From: a filamentous cyanobacterium CCP2
GTDB lineage: Bacteria; Cyanobacteriota; Cyanobacteriia; Elainellales; Elainellaceae
Length of the DNA: 38,764 nt
Direction: 5' to 3'
NCBI GenBank assembly: GCA_003003615.1
Contig: PVWD01000026.1
Location: 1-38,764, forward strand
Each line of letters starts with the position of its first letter. The first letter of the stretch is position 1. Shown here piece after piece: positions 16,113 through 25,646 of the stretch. The position numbers and the translations under genes were made by a program. The notes beneath the pieces are model-generated. The model was not told the DNA's origin, ran no database searches, and saw only the letters and a program-made list of their open reading frames with translations.

Positions 16113-17462
16113 ATGTCAATGGTCACGCTACCTGGATTGCAAGAGATGATTGACAGCATCAGTCGTGAACGCAATTTGCCTAAACACGCAGTTCAGGCTG
16201 CCCTACGAGAAGCTTTGCTCAAAGGTTATGAACGCTATCGTCGGACTCACCGCCCCGATGCCACATCCTTTGATGAGGAATATTTCAATAATTTTGAAGT
16301 GGAGCTGGATGTCGAAGATGAAGGCTTTCGGGTGCTGGCAACGAAGACGATCGTAGAAGCTGTGTCAAACCCTGACCATCAAATTGCCCTGGAAGAAGTG
16401 CAAGAAGTGGCGGCAGAGGCGCAGTTGGGCGATACGGTTGTGCTAGATGTCACCCCTGATCAGGGAGACTTTGGGCGGATGGCAGCCATCCAGACGAAGC
16501 AAGTTCTGGCTCAAAAACTGCGAGATCAACAGCGAAAACTGGTACAAGAAGAATTTCAAGAATTAGAAGGAACCGTCTTACAGGCCAGGGTTTTACGCTT
16601 TGAGCGGCAGTCCGTCATTATGGCGGTCAGCAGTGGTTTTGGGCAACCCGAAGTCGAAGCAGAACTGCCCAAGCGTGACCAATTACCGAACGACAACTAC
16701 CGGGCGAATGCCACGTTTCGGGTGTTTCTGAAAAAGGTATTGGAAGGTTCCCACCGAGGGCCGCAGCTCTTAGTTTCGCGAACGGATGCCGGACTGGTGG
16801 TGGATTTGTTTGCCACTGAAGTTCCCGAAATTGAAGACGAAATTGTCCGAATTGTGGCAGTTGCCCGTGAAGCAAACCCGCCTTCGCGATCGGTTGGGCC
16901 TCGCACCAAGATTGCAGTAGACACCTTAGAGCGAGATGTTGACCCGGTTGGAGCCTGCATTGGGGCAAGGGGTTCTCGGATTCAAGTTGTGGTCAATGAG
17001 CTACGCGGCGAAAAGATTGATGTGATTCGCTGGTCGCCTGACCCTGCTACCTACATTGCCAATGCCCTCAGCCCTGCCAGAGTGGACGAAGTAAGGTTGG
17101 TCAATCCTGACGAAAGACAAGCCCATGTTCTAGTTCCAGATGATCAACTCAGTTTGGCGATCGGCAAAGAAGGGCAGAATGTTCGCCTTGCAGCTCGGCT
17201 GACCGGCTGGAAAATTGACATTAAAGATTCAGCAAAATACGACTATGAAGCTGAAACCCGCAAAATGGAAGCTCTGGCGGAAGAACGCCGCCTAGCCCGT
17301 GAAGCAGCACAGGCCGAAGAGGACGAGTTTCTTGATGAAATGGAAGAGCTTGATGAAGAGCTTGATGAAGAACTTGATGAAGAGCTTGATGAGTTAGAAG
17401 AGCGCGACTCAGACGGGTTTGGTATTGAACTCGGTGAAGCGTTGCAGCGTCCCAATCCCTAA
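16113..17462 (+). CDS. nusA: Transcription termination/antitermination factor NusA
   Basis: A 449-residue RNA polymerase-associated factor controlling pausing, termination and antitermination. Order: N-terminal RNAP-binding domain (GLQEMIDSISRERNLPKHAV), S1 domain, KH1 (VGACIGARGSRIQVVVNELRGE) and KH2 (LAIGKEGQNVRLAARLTGWKIDI). It lacks the acidic AR repeats of the E. coli protein, as usual in cyanobacteria, and ends in an acidic tail of ELDE repeats. ATG 16113 is chosen because AAGAGG (16099-16104) lies just upstream and homologues start close to this position. The frame is open back to a GTG at 15975, which would add 46 low-complexity residues. Confidence 0.95.
   Translation: MSMVTLPGLQEMIDSISRERNLPKHAVQAALREALLKGYERYRRTHRPDATSFDEEYFNNFEVELDVEDEGFRVLATKTIVEAVSNPDHQIALEEVQEVAAEAQLGDTVVLDVTPDQGDFGRMAAIQTKQVLAQKLRDQQRKLVQEEFQELEGTVLQARVLRFERQSVIMAVSSGFGQPEVEAELPKRDQLPNDNYRANATFRVFLKKVLEGSHRGPQLLVSRTDAGLVVDLFATEVPEIEDEIVRIVAVAREANPPSRSVGPRTKIAVDTLERDVDPVGACIGARGSRIQVVVNELRGEKIDVIRWSPDPATYIANALSPARVDEVRLVNPDERQAHVLVPDDQLSLAIGKEGQNVRLAARLTGWKIDIKDSAKYDYEAETRKMEALAEERRLAREAAQAEEDEFLDEMEELDEELDEELDEELDELEERDSDGFGIELGEALQRPNP
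17346..17393 (+). repeat. Four 12-bp tandem repeats in the 3' end of nusA
   Basis: Near-identical 12-mers (GAGCTTGATGAA, one with GAA for GAG) encode four ELDE units in the acidic tail. In-frame change in copy number would lengthen or shorten the tail without breaking the gene. Confidence 0.9.
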
Positions 17463-17621
17463 TGCCTGCCCAATTGACCAAAGGGCAAAGCCGAAATGCT
17501 GTTTGAGTTCTTAAGATTTGATTATCTGGTATTACAGTACAATTCAGTCTTCTGAACTGAACAGCATTTGGGACTTAACTAAATTTTTCTGCAACTTGCT
17601 CCTCTTTCGCGCTTTGTCTTC

Positions 17622-17879
17622 ATGCCGTCTAACTACCGTCGCTGTGTTTCTTGCCGTAAAATTGCTCCCAAAGATTCATTTTGGCGAGTTGTACGGGTCT
17701 ATCCATCAGGGACAGTACAATTAGATCAGGGAATGGGACGCTCTGCATATCTCTGCCCAAATGCAGATTGTTTACAGATGGCACAGAAGAAAAATAGGTT
17801 AGGGCGATCGCTAAAATGTCATGTTCCACCAAATATTTATGAAGCACTCTGGCAGCGTTTACCAGTGAGCGTAGACTAA
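17622..17879 (+). CDS. ylxR: YlxR/RnpM-family RNA-binding protein
   Basis: An 85-residue protein of the YlxR (DUF448) family, with the typical start RRCVSCRKIAPKDSFWRVVR, the GRSAYLCPNADCL segment and the basic AQKKNRLGRSLK helix. Members bind RNA and have been linked to RNase P modulation (RnpM) and to transcriptional effects. Its place between nusA and infB is the usual one. The paired Cys residues could bind metal, but this is not needed for the family call. Confidence 0.92.
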   Translation: MPSNYRRCVSCRKIAPKDSFWRVVRVYPSGTVQLDQGMGRSAYLCPNADCLQMAQKKNRLGRSLKCHVPPNIYEALWQRLPVSVD

Positions 17880-18314
17880 GATAACTACAGGCAGATCAGT
17901 AGCCAGGTCAGCAAAGATTAAATTGCACAGTTTGGGAGGTCTTGAAACGGCGAGATATAGGTTACAACACAGAACATGGGTCACAGCGACAACGGTTCAT
18001 TACCTTGGTTTCCTATCGTCTTGCTGAGGCACTGCTTTAACACTTGAGACAACTGTGCCAAATTGATCAGCAAGCTGTTTTGTTCTGGACATTGCAGCGA
18101 TACGTTAGCCTGAGTATATTAGCCTGAATACAGGAGGTGGTAGGCAGATCAAAAAAACGGATACTTTAGAGCAAGATCCAAATCTTTTAGCATAGATTGG
18201 ATTCGCTAGGCTTGATATTAGGTGCTTTGATTCGGGTCTAAAGTTCAAGTGTAGTTTTACTCAAAGTAGCAGGTCACTATGTAGAAACCAGTTGGGACGC
18301 AGAGGGGATAGTGG
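17880..18314. other. Intergenic region between ylxR and infB
   Basis: About 435 bases without a supported gene, unusually long inside this operon. TTAGCCTGA is repeated at about 18106-18114 and 18120-18128. There may be a separate infB promoter or a long leader here, but I see no clear hairpin or box. Confidence 0.4.
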
Positions 18315-21300
18315 ATGAACACAGGCAAAGTGAGAATTTACGAGTTATCGAAGGAATTAAATTTGGACAATCGAGACATCTTGGCAGTTTGCGACAAATT
18401 GAATATTTCAGTTAAGAGCCACAGCAGCACCATCACAGAGGATGAAGCAGCCCGTATTCGTTCTGCTGCTGAAAAGTATGCCCACAGCCCCTCTTCCTCT
18501 AGGCCCAGTGCTCCTACTCCAGCAAAACAAAGTAATTCGCAGGCCGCTGTTAAGCAACAAATTGTGGAAATTCGCAGACACCAACCTTTGGCAGAACCCC
18601 CCAAACGCCCTGCGGTAGAAGCAAAGTCTCCCACGTCTCCTTCTAAACCCGCACCTGCTCAAGCGAATCGTCCGCCCATGAAGCTCAATGCGCCAGGTCG
18701 CTTTGATGCTGACTCGGAAATTGACGATTTGGAAATTGTTGAACCAGAGATTGATAATTCCGAAATAGATAACTCCGAGATCGTTGCTTCGGAAGTAGAG
18801 GAAGCCGTAGAGAACACGCCTACGCCACCTGAAGTAGAGGATATGCCTGCTCTGGGCACACCTCCAACCTTGTCTGCTCCTCCTGAAGATGCAGCAGAAT
18901 TGGTTCCTCCGCCTCCTAGACCTGCTGCAAAAGCTTCCAGTGGTAAGGACAGTGTTAGAGCCGATGGTCAGCCTGCTACCAGTGCAGGAACCAGTACGGT
19001 CAGCCGCCCCGTCTTGAAGCGTTCTAGGCCCGATGCCGATCAGCAGATCGTTAGTCGGGATGGCGATCGCTCCCAGCCGAGAATTCGATCGCAGCAGAAC
19101 GGTGAAGTTCCTTCCAGAGGCGGGCAGGCAACAAAAGAGGCTCCCCGTCGCGGTGATTCTTCTGCACCTCCACCAGCCAGACCTAAACCGCTTCCTGAGT
19201 TACGGCGCAAACCTATGCGTCCCAGCTCTCCTCAAGGAGAAGATGCAGATGAGACGACGAAAACTGCTCCAGGAGTAGGCGATGTAGCAGGGGCGGATGC
19301 TCTCCTTGGTGATACAGAGCTGCGCCGTCCGACTCCGCCTCGTCCGCCCAAGAAGCATAAAGGCTGGGAAGAGGAAGAAGAAGATCAAGAAGCAAATAAG
19401 GCAGGTAAAGCCGGTGCTAAGGTGAAGCGTCGGGCACAGCCAGTGATTGATGAGGATGAAGATCTAGAAGCAATCCTGAGTGATGAGGATTTGCTGGAAG
19501 ACGAAGAGTCCGATGGTGAAGAGTCTTCTTCTCCGCCTGTAAATCTGTCGCTTTTACGCCCACCGAAGCAAAAGCGTTCTCAGCCAGGTAAGCCAACTGC
19601 TCCAGCAACAACGCAAAAGCCGAAGCGATCGAACGAAACCAAACCCTTCCGGCGGGAACGTCGTCAGGAAGAGGTGCGTGAGCGTCCAGAGGAAGTGGTT
19701 TTAACGGGCAGCATGTCAGTTCATGAGCTAGCAGACATCATCGCTGTTCCTGAAACGGACATTATTAAAACGCTGTTCTTTAAAGGCATCGCAGCTAACA
19801 TCAACCAGATTCTTGACATTCCGACCATGACAATGGTTGCTGAAGAGTTTGATGTTCTGGTGACGACAGCTGAAGCCGAAGCCGAAGCCAAGAAGACCAC
19901 CGAGATGCTGGATGCTACCGATCTGGATAGCCTTCAACGTCGGCCTCCAGTTGTCACCATCATGGGGCACGTCGATCACGGTAAAACGACCCTGCTGGAT
20001 GCAATCCGTAAGACAAAGGTGGCCCAGGGTGAGGCAGGCGGGATTACCCAGCATATTGGTGCCTACCATGTGGATATGGGTGCTGAGGGAGAAACGCAGC
20101 AAGTCGTTTTCCTGGATACACCGGGACACGAAGCCTTTACTGCCATGCGAGCGCGTGGAGCTAGGGTGACAGACATTGCCATTCTGGTTGTTGCTGCGGA
20201 TGATGGGGTGCAGCCTCAGACCATTGAGGCCATTAGTCACGCCAAGGCGGCTGAAGTGCCAATCATCGTTGCGATCAACAAAATTGACAAAGAAGATGCA
20301 TCGCCCGATCGGGTGAAGCAAGAGCTAACGGAATACGGGCTAGTTCCTGAAGAATGGGGCGGCGACACCATCATTGTTCCAGTCAGTGCCATTAAGGGTG
20401 AAAACCTGGATGGGCTGTTGGAGATGATTCTACTGGTGGCAGAAGTGGAAGACCTCTATGCCAACCCCGATCGCCTTGCGAAAGGAACCGTCATTGAAGC
20501 TCACCTCGACAAGGCAAAAGGCCCTGTTGCTACTCTTCTGATTCAAAACGGAACCCTGAGAGTAGGTGATGTTCTGGTGGCAGGCTCTGTCTTCGGCAAA
20601 GTCCGTGCAATGGTGGACGATCGGGTTGAACGAGTGGAGGCCGCAGGCCCCTCCTTTGCAGTGGAAGTGCTTGGACTCAGCGATGTTCCGGCGGCTGGAG
20701 ATGAGTTTGAAGTTTACAAGGAGGAGAAAGAGGCGCGATCGGTTGCTTCAAGCCGTACGGTTCAGCAACGGCAGTCTCGCTTGCAGCAGGCAATGGCCTC
20801 TCGTCGGGTTAGTCTCAACTCCCTCTCTGCCCAAGCTCAGGAAGGCGAACTGAAGGAACTAAACCTGATTCTGAAAGCTGATGTTCAAGGCTCGGTTGAG
20901 GCGATTCTGGGTTCCTTGCAGCAGCTACCGCAAAAGGAAGTTCAGGTACGGGTCTTGTTGGCTGCACCTGGAGAAATCACTGAAACGGATGTTGACTTGG
21001 CAGCGGCAAGTAATGCTGTCATCATTGGCTTCAACACAACCTTTGCGAGTGGTGCGCGCCACGCTGCGGACGAGTTGGGTGTAGATGTTCGAGATTACAA
21101 CATCATTTACAAGCTGCTCGAAGATGTTCAAGGGGCAATGGAAGGCTTGCTTGAACCTGAGTTGGTGGAAGAACCGCTTGGACAGGCTGAAGTTCGGGCA
21201 ATCTTCCAAATCGGGCGTGGAATCGTTGCTGGGTGTTATATCCAATCTGGCAAGATGATTCGTAACTGTAGGGTACGGGTCTTGCGGAATAAGCAAGTGA

Positions 21301-21467
21301 TTCATGAGGGCAACCTGGATTCGCTGAAGCGGATGAAGGAAGACGTGAAGGAAGTCAATGCGGGCTATGAATGTGGTATTGGCGTAGATTCCTTCAAGGA
21401 CTGGAATGAGGGCGACATTATTGAGTCGTTCCGTTTGGTCACGAAGCGTCGGACGCTCTCGATGTAA
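18315..21467 (+). CDS. infB: Translation initiation factor IF-2
   Basis: A 1050-residue GTPase that places initiator fMet-tRNA on the 30S subunit and promotes subunit joining. N-terminal IF2_N-like module ([20 protein letters not shown]), then about 420 low-complexity residues rich in Pro, Glu, Arg and Lys, a second IF2_N module ([20 protein letters not shown]), and the GTPase domain with G1 GHVDHGKTT (551-559), DTPGHEAF and NKID. Domains II-IV follow to the end. The long N-terminal region explains the length and is usual in cyanobacteria. GAGGGG before the ATG supports the start. Last gene of the rimP operon. Confidence 0.97.
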   Translation: MNTGKVRIYELSKELNLDNRDILAVCDKLNISVKSHSSTITEDEAARIRSAAEKYAHSPSSSRPSAPTPAKQSNSQAAVKQQIVEIRRHQPLAEPPKRPAVEAKSPTSPSKPAPAQANRPPMKLNAPGRFDADSEIDDLEIVEPEIDNSEIDNSEIVASEVEEAVENTPTPPEVEDMPALGTPPTLSAPPEDAAELVPPPPRPAAKASSGKDSVRADGQPATSAGTSTVSRPVLKRSRPDADQQIVSRDGDRSQPRIRSQQNGEVPSRGGQATKEAPRRGDSSAPPPARPKPLPELRRKPMRPSSPQGEDADETTKTAPGVGDVAGADALLGDTELRRPTPPRPPKKHKGWEEEEEDQEANKAGKAGAKVKRRAQPVIDEDEDLEAILSDEDLLEDEESDGEESSSPPVNLSLLRPPKQKRSQPGKPTAPATTQKPKRSNETKPFRRERRQEEVRERPEEVVLTGSMSVHELADIIAVPETDIIKTLFFKGIAANINQILDIPTMTMVAEEFDVLVTTAEAEAEAKKTTEMLDATDLDSLQRRPPVVTIMGHVDHGKTTLLDAIRKTKVAQGEAGGITQHIGAYHVDMGAEGETQQVVFLDTPGHEAFTAMRARGARVTDIAILVVAADDGVQPQTIEAISHAKAAEVPIIVAINKIDKEDASPDRVKQELTEYGLVPEEWGGDTIIVPVSAIKGENLDGLLEMILLVAEVEDLYANPDRLAKGTVIEAHLDKAKGPVATLLIQNGTLRVGDVLVAGSVFGKVRAMVDDRVERVEAAGPSFAVEVLGLSDVPAAGDEFEVYKEEKEARSVASSRTVQQRQSRLQQAMASRRVSLNSLSAQAQEGELKELNLILKADVQGSVEAILGSLQQLPQKEVQVRVLLAAPGEITETDVDLAAASNAVIIGFNTTFASGARHAADELGVDVRDYNIIYKLLEDVQGAMEGLLEPELVEEPLGQAEVRAIFQIGRGIVAGCYIQSGKMIRNCRVRVLRNKQVIHEGNLDSLKRMKEDVKEVNAGYECGIGVDSFKDWNEGDIIESFRLVTKRRTLSM

Positions 21468-21673
21468 GGTCAAGCGTTCCTGTAAATAGGGCTTTTTGAC
21501 TTTACAAAAACTCGCGGATTTGGGGCAGGGTGGGCAATTAGGTTCATCCTGCCTTTCTAATTTATGAGGGGAATTTGTGAGGTATCTGTTCGCCAATGAC
21601 CATCAGGTTGTTATTGGAACCGCTATGGCAACGGATGGAAAGGTTAGGACAATCTCAGGTGACGGAAACCTAA

Positions 21674-21762
21674 CAGGACTTACGCAAAACCTTCAATTGT
21701 AGGGTGGGCACTGCCCACCTTACGCTAAATCTGGAGGTATGAAACAGAGTGCGTAAGTCCTG
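21674..21762. mobile_element. MITE-like element with 13-bp terminal inverted repeats
   Basis: Ends are CAGGACTTACGCA (21674-21686) and TGCGTAAGTCCTG (21750-21762), perfect inverted repeats. Inside lies a second dyad, GGTGGGCA-C-TGCCCACC (21703-21719). At 89 bp there is no room for a transposase, so it would move in trans. Similar AGGACTTACGCA-type ends recur in cyanobacterial genomes. I see no clean target duplication. Confidence 0.7.
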
Positions 21763-21834
21763 CCTAAAATAGGTTTGGCATTACGGAACTGTCTCAACGT
21801 GCTTGCGTAGGGCCATATACTGTTTTCCTGAGGA

Positions 21835-21907
21835 ATGCAAATTTAATAACCTGAAATTCTCGTGAGATGGTCATCTTGCCCGCCCAGTCAAAGAAGCAGA
21901 ACGGTAA
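21835..21907 (+). repeat. Dispersed repeat, copy A
   Basis: A 73-bp segment that recurs in reverse orientation at 28498-28568. Two blocks are almost exact: AAATTTAATAACCTGAAATT, and CTTGCCCGCCCAGTCAAAGA, with a more variable 10-base stretch between them. Confidence 0.85.
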
Positions 21908-22089
21908 TCAGGTTCTTTAATCCACGATCCTAAGTATTCACCGTCAGTTCAAGCTGGAAACCGTTCATGAATTTGGTTTTCCAAATCATTTCAAATCATG
22001 TACGGGTTACAAACAAAAAATACATGGCTTTTTCGATCGCCAAGTATTCTTTTGAGGGCGGTAAAAAACGATATTAGAAAAATTTAATA

Positions 22090-22130
22090 CTTCATCTTGA
22101 CTTAAATCAGGCTTAACCTGGTCTTCATCA
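22090..22130 (+). promoter_or_regulatory. Candidate Pho box, four 8-bp repeats with 3-bp spacers
   Basis: CTTCATCT-TGA-CTTAAATC-AGG-CTTAACCT-GGT-CTTCATCA: four octamers at an exact 11-bp period. The cyanobacterial SphR/PhoB site is tandem PyTTAAPyPy(A/T) with 3-bp gaps; the middle two units fit well and the outer two are degenerate. It ends 48 bp before the frameshifted response regulator. Confidence 0.75.
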
Positions 22131-22178
22131 AGAGTTCCTACTATCGAAAGGGCTAGAGTGTTTGTGTAAATACTTTCG

Positions 22179-22854
22179 ATGAGAATTCTCCTGGTAGAGG
22201 ACGACCCCGCCCAACTTGAACCCCTGAAAACTGCGTTATCAGACGCAAAGCATATTGTAGACGGGATTCAGGATGGTGCCGTTGCTCAATGGCTTATTTC
22301 CCGCAAAGACTACGACCTGTTAATTTTGGACTGCGTATTACCCAGAGTGAGCGGTTTAGAGCTTTGCCGTCAATACCGTTCGATGGGTAAAGCCTCTCCC
22401 CATTCTGATGTTGTCAGAGAAAGACACCTTGCACGATAAGGTCGTAGGGCTGGACGCTGGTGCTGATGACTATTTAGTAAAGCCAACTGATGTTGTAGAG
22501 CTTTTGGCGCGAGTGCGGGCCCTATCTCGTCGTCCACCGATCTGGCATGGAGACACCCTGAGCGTGGCTGATCTCAAGCTTCATTTAAACGAACTCACGG
22601 CTGAACGAGGTGAAGATGCCATTCAGCTAACGCGGCGCGAATTTCAGCTTTTAGAATATTTCCTGCGGCATCCTCGGCAGGTGCTAACCCATGACCAGAT
22701 TGAGCAAGCGTTGTGGGAGTGGGAAGTTGAACCCGAAAGTAATGCTGTAACTCGGTTAGTTCGTCGCTTACGGCAACGGCTTAAGTCCTTGGGAGTATCC
22801 GACTGGGTGGAAACCATCTATGGGATGGGATATCGTTTGATGCCAAGAATTTAA
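22179..22854 (+). pseudogene. rppA: RppA-like OmpR-family response regulator with +1 frameshift
   Basis: Two overlapping frames together make one full response regulator of about 225 residues. Frame 1 (22179 on) gives MRILLVEDD and the phosphoacceptor Asp51 in LLILDC, then LCRQYRSMGKASP; frame 2 gives ILMLSEKDTLHDKVVGLDAGADDYLVKP and an OmpR-type winged helix ending IYGMGYRL. One extra C in a CCCC run (22398-22401) breaks the frame; without it the text reads SPILMLSEKD, as in intact homologues. The overall sequence resembles cyanobacterial RppA, a two-component regulator linked to redox and metal responses. The rest of the gene is well preserved, so either the loss is recent or the extra base is a sequencing error. 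No kinase gene is adjacent. The Pho box upstream suggests phosphate control. Confidence 0.8.
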
Positions 22855-23305
22855 CCAAAGAATTTAGAGCGATCGGGGTCATTGATAAATCTCTGTTTGG
22901 GAGGTTTAGCGGTTTTGGCATTGCTTCACAACTAACGTTCTAGCAAAACTTGCCCCTACAAAGATTGCCATTCATTCGATCGAGACAATCGATCGAACCC
23001 ACGTTATGGAATGAAAAACAGTGATTGATAATACAAAGTCATCCTTCAATCGTCATAAATTTGTCCTTTTTGTGTCATATTTATCTGTTAGTTTGAACGG
23101 GGATATAACTGAAAATTGCTTTCGGCAAGTCCTTAAGTAGCTGAAGGGTGTTCAGTGTTTCCGGTTCAATGGCTTTAATAACGTGTAGTGCTGCCTTTGA
23201 AGATGAACCCAGGTGACAGTTCTATACGAGTAGTTGGTTCTGTCCGGGGGATATCATTCAATGCAGCTTGCGATAACAGTTCTGTTCAGCATTGGTTGAG
23301 GTGAC
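22855..23305. other. Intergenic region upstream of pstS
   Basis: No gene. It contains an inverted repeat TTCGATCG/CGATCGAA (22975-22997) and an 11-bp-periodic GTCAT/GTC array (23050-23080) that may be the phosphate-regulator site of pstS. The remaining 215 bases form a long leader before the start codon. Confidence 0.5.
23050..23080 (+). promoter_or_regulatory. Candidate PhoB-type site before pstS
   Basis: GTC recurs at 23052, 23063 and 23074, an exact 11-bp period, in CGTCATAAATTTGTCC and TGTGTCATATTT. This resembles the E. coli PhoB consensus CTGTCATAAAT repeated at 11 bp. It differs from the CTTAACCT form found at 22090-22130. Moderate support only. Confidence 0.5.
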
Positions 23306-24433
23306 ATGGTTTTCTCTAAGCATTTATCTCGTCGGGCAACTCTTTTCGCGTCTGCGTTTGCCCTTTCAATTGGCGTAGCTGCCTGCGGTGGTGGAACAGC
23401 TCCTACGGCTGATGCTCCGGCTGGTGATGATGCGCCTCCGGTTGCTGCTGGTGGTGGCGGTGGCGGTACGATCGCGATTACTGGAGCAGGTGCAACTTTC
23501 CCCGCTCCTCTTTACCAGCGTTGGTTTGCAGAATATAACCAATCCGTTGATCCAAACGTGCAGGTCAGTTACCAGTCTGTGGGTAGTGGTGCGGGTTTGG
23601 AACAGTACATCAACGGTACAGTAGACTTCGGAGCCAGTGATGCACCCATCCAGGGCGATCGTCTGGAATCCTTCCGTGCAGCATATAATGCAGAACCCAT
23701 TCAGGTTCCGATGGCCGGTGGAGCCGTTGTCTTGGCTTATAACTTGCCTGGTTTCACTGTGGAAGATGAAATTAATCTTTCTCGTGAAGCATACTGCGGT
23801 ATTGTTACGGGCGAAGTAACTCAGTGGAATGATCCGCTCATCACTGAGCAAAATGAGGGGGTTGAGTTCCCTGATCTACCCATTACCTTCGCTCACCGTT
23901 CAGACGGTAGTGGTACAACCTTCATCTTTGTGAACCACATTGCTGAAGTATGCCCAGGTTGGCAGGCTGGTGTTGGAACTTCAGTAGATTGGCCAACGGG
24001 TGTGGGTGGTCAAGGGAATGAAGGGGTTGCCGCTCAGATTCAGCAGAACGAAGGCACGATCGGCTACGTTGAGTATGCCTACGCCAAGCTAAACGAAATT
24101 CCTAGAGCCGCTTTGGAAAATGCTTCTGGCAACTTCATCTATCCTGACGCGGAAGCCGCCTCTCTTGCGTTTGATGGTGCCGAGATTCCTGAAGACTTCG
24201 GACTTTTGGTTCCTGACCCACAAAATCCAGATGCCTTCCCGATCGCGGGCTTGACCTGGATTATGATCTATCCTGAATATGAAAGTGCTGAAACTTGGGA
24301 AGCACTGCGCAATGTGTTGGAATGGGGTTTAACCGATGGTCAAGCGATTACCACTGAGCTAGACTACGTACCCATGCCCGACAGCATTGTTGAGAGAGTT
24401 CAAGAAACCCTCGCTCAAGTCGAAGTGAACTAG
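23306..24433 (+). CDS. pstS: Phosphate ABC transporter substrate-binding lipoprotein PstS
   Basis: A 375-residue periplasmic phosphate-binding lipoprotein. Lipobox GVAAC with Cys27, then a Gly/Ala/Pro-rich linker (about 28-52), then the binding domain with GAGATFPAPLYQRWF, the phosphate-contacting SVGSGAGLEQYINGTVDFGASDAP (split here as SVGSGAG and DFGASDAP) and RSDGSGTTFIF. First gene of pstS-pstC-pstA-pstB. A strong hairpin right after the stop would let pstS be made in excess over the permease genes, as is usual for binding proteins. Confidence 0.96.
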   Translation: MVFSKHLSRRATLFASAFALSIGVAACGGGTAPTADAPAGDDAPPVAAGGGGGGTIAITGAGATFPAPLYQRWFAEYNQSVDPNVQVSYQSVGSGAGLEQYINGTVDFGASDAPIQGDRLESFRAAYNAEPIQVPMAGGAVVLAYNLPGFTVEDEINLSREAYCGIVTGEVTQWNDPLITEQNEGVEFPDLPITFAHRSDGSGTTFIFVNHIAEVCPGWQAGVGTSVDWPTGVGGQGNEGVAAQIQQNEGTIGYVEYAYAKLNEIPRAALENASGNFIYPDAEAASLAFDGAEIPEDFGLLVPDPQNPDAFPIAGLTWIMIYPEYESAETWEALRNVLEWGLTDGQAITTELDYVPMPDSIVERVQETLAQVEVN

Positions 24434-24448
24434 TCCTTGTTTGCTCAG

Positions 24449-24490
24449 ATCCTATCCGAGAACGCAACCCGTTTTCGGGTAGGATTTGTG
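24449..24490 (+). terminator. Hairpin between pstS and pstC
   Basis: ATCCTATCCGAGAACG (24449-24464) pairs along 16 positions with CGTTTTCGGGTAGGAT (24470-24485), with two G-U pairs and a five-base loop, followed by TTGTGATTT. The U-tract is imperfect, so partial termination or 3'-end stabilisation of pstS mRNA is likely. Confidence 0.75.
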
Positions 24491-24546
24491 ATTTACGTTC
24501 AGCGAAAACGCACCACACACTAGCTAGGCGGGTTGGAGAGATAATT

Positions 24547-25512
24547 ATGGCTTCTTCCACTGGGGAATCAATGAGATTCGCCAAGCATTCAATTGAGCGC
24601 AGGACATCGACAGAAAGCATTTTTGACAAAGGGTTTTACTGGCTCACGCTGGCGATGGCAATGGCAGTTGCGGCACTGCTGCTCTGGATTGTTCTGCAAA
24701 TGACTTCATCTGCATGGCCGGCGATTCAGCAATTTGGGGTTTGGAATTTTATCTCCCGAACAACGTGGGATCCTGTCCAAAACATTTACGGCATCCTCCC
24801 GCAAATTTATGGGACGCTCGTTACATCTTTTATCGCGCTTCTTATTGCCATTCCTGTTGGCATTGGAACAGCAATTTTCCTCACAGAGGATTTTGTTTCT
24901 GAAAAAATTCGGACTCCGATCGCCTTTGCGATCGAGCTAATCGTGGCAGTTCCCAGCGTTGTGATTGGACTCTGGGGTATTTTCGTTTTGGTGCCCTTCC
25001 TCCGCCCTTTCTTTGCCTTCTTAAACAGCACCCTTGGCTGGATTCCTCTGTTTGCTGGTAGTGCCAGAGGGTTTAGCCTTTTGACGCTGGGAATTGTCCT
25101 GTCGCTCATGATCGTTCCCATCATCATTTCGATCACTCGCGGTACGCTGGCTGAAATTCCTCCAGAACTGCGTCAAGGCTCAATGGCCTTAGGAGCAACT
25201 CGCTGGGAAACACTGCTCAGAGTCATGATTCCGGCTGGTTTGTCCGGTATTGTTAGCTCGGTGATGTTGGCCCTTGGACGGGCGTTAGGCGAAACCATGG
25301 TGGCGGCAATGCTGGTGGGTAACTCAAACCGCTTGTCGGCATCCTTGCTTGATCCAGGTTCCACGATCGCTTCATTGATTGCCTCGCAGTTTGGGGAAGC
25401 TGGAAGAACGCAGGTTGCGGCTTTGCTCTACGCTGGGGTGATTTTGATGATCATGGCATTAATCGTCAACATTCTTGCTGAAGTCATCATCAGGAAGTTC
25501 CAGAACGTCTAA
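24547..25512 (+). CDS. pstC: Phosphate ABC transporter permease PstC
   Basis: A 321-residue integral membrane permease with about six helices (first around FYWLTLAMAMAVAALLLWIV). The inner-membrane EAA-type loop, EIPPELRQGSMALGATRWE, contacts the ATPase. GGAGAGATAATT before ATG gives a good start. PstC pairs with PstA to form the phosphate channel. Confidence 0.95.
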   Translation: MASSTGESMRFAKHSIERRTSTESIFDKGFYWLTLAMAMAVAALLLWIVLQMTSSAWPAIQQFGVWNFISRTTWDPVQNIYGILPQIYGTLVTSFIALLIAIPVGIGTAIFLTEDFVSEKIRTPIAFAIELIVAVPSVVIGLWGIFVLVPFLRPFFAFLNSTLGWIPLFAGSARGFSLLTLGIVLSLMIVPIIISITRGTLAEIPPELRQGSMALGATRWETLLRVMIPAGLSGIVSSVMLALGRALGETMVAAMLVGNSNRLSASLLDPGSTIASLIASQFGEAGRTQVAALLYAGVILMIMALIVNILAEVIIRKFQNV

Positions 25513-25646
25513 GCTGCCTGGGTGAATGGCTTCAATCAGCAACTTGGGCGGCTTTTACACTAAACAAACGCACTCAGTTCGCTGACTCTGACATGGCTCA
25601 ACGATAGGCTACCAATGGGATTTAGAGGAAAGAAGGGATTTAGACC

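Larger units (their letters stand above)
21468..22178. other. Repeat-rich intergenic region between infB and the rppA-like gene
   Basis: No gene. It holds a MITE-like element (21674-21762), one copy of a dispersed repeat (21835-21907) and a four-unit Pho box (22090-22130). The dense non-coding repeats contrast with the compact operons on either side. Confidence 0.6.

Noticed and set aside
17243-17455. Minus-strand poly-Ser frame opposite the nusA tail
   Set aside because: It is the antisense reading of the ELDE-coding repeats and has no independent signals.
22408-22854. The second frame of the response regulator as a separate DNA-binding gene
   Set aside because: Its first residues are the middle of a receiver domain and join exactly to the upstream frame; there is no ribosome-binding site at its ATG.
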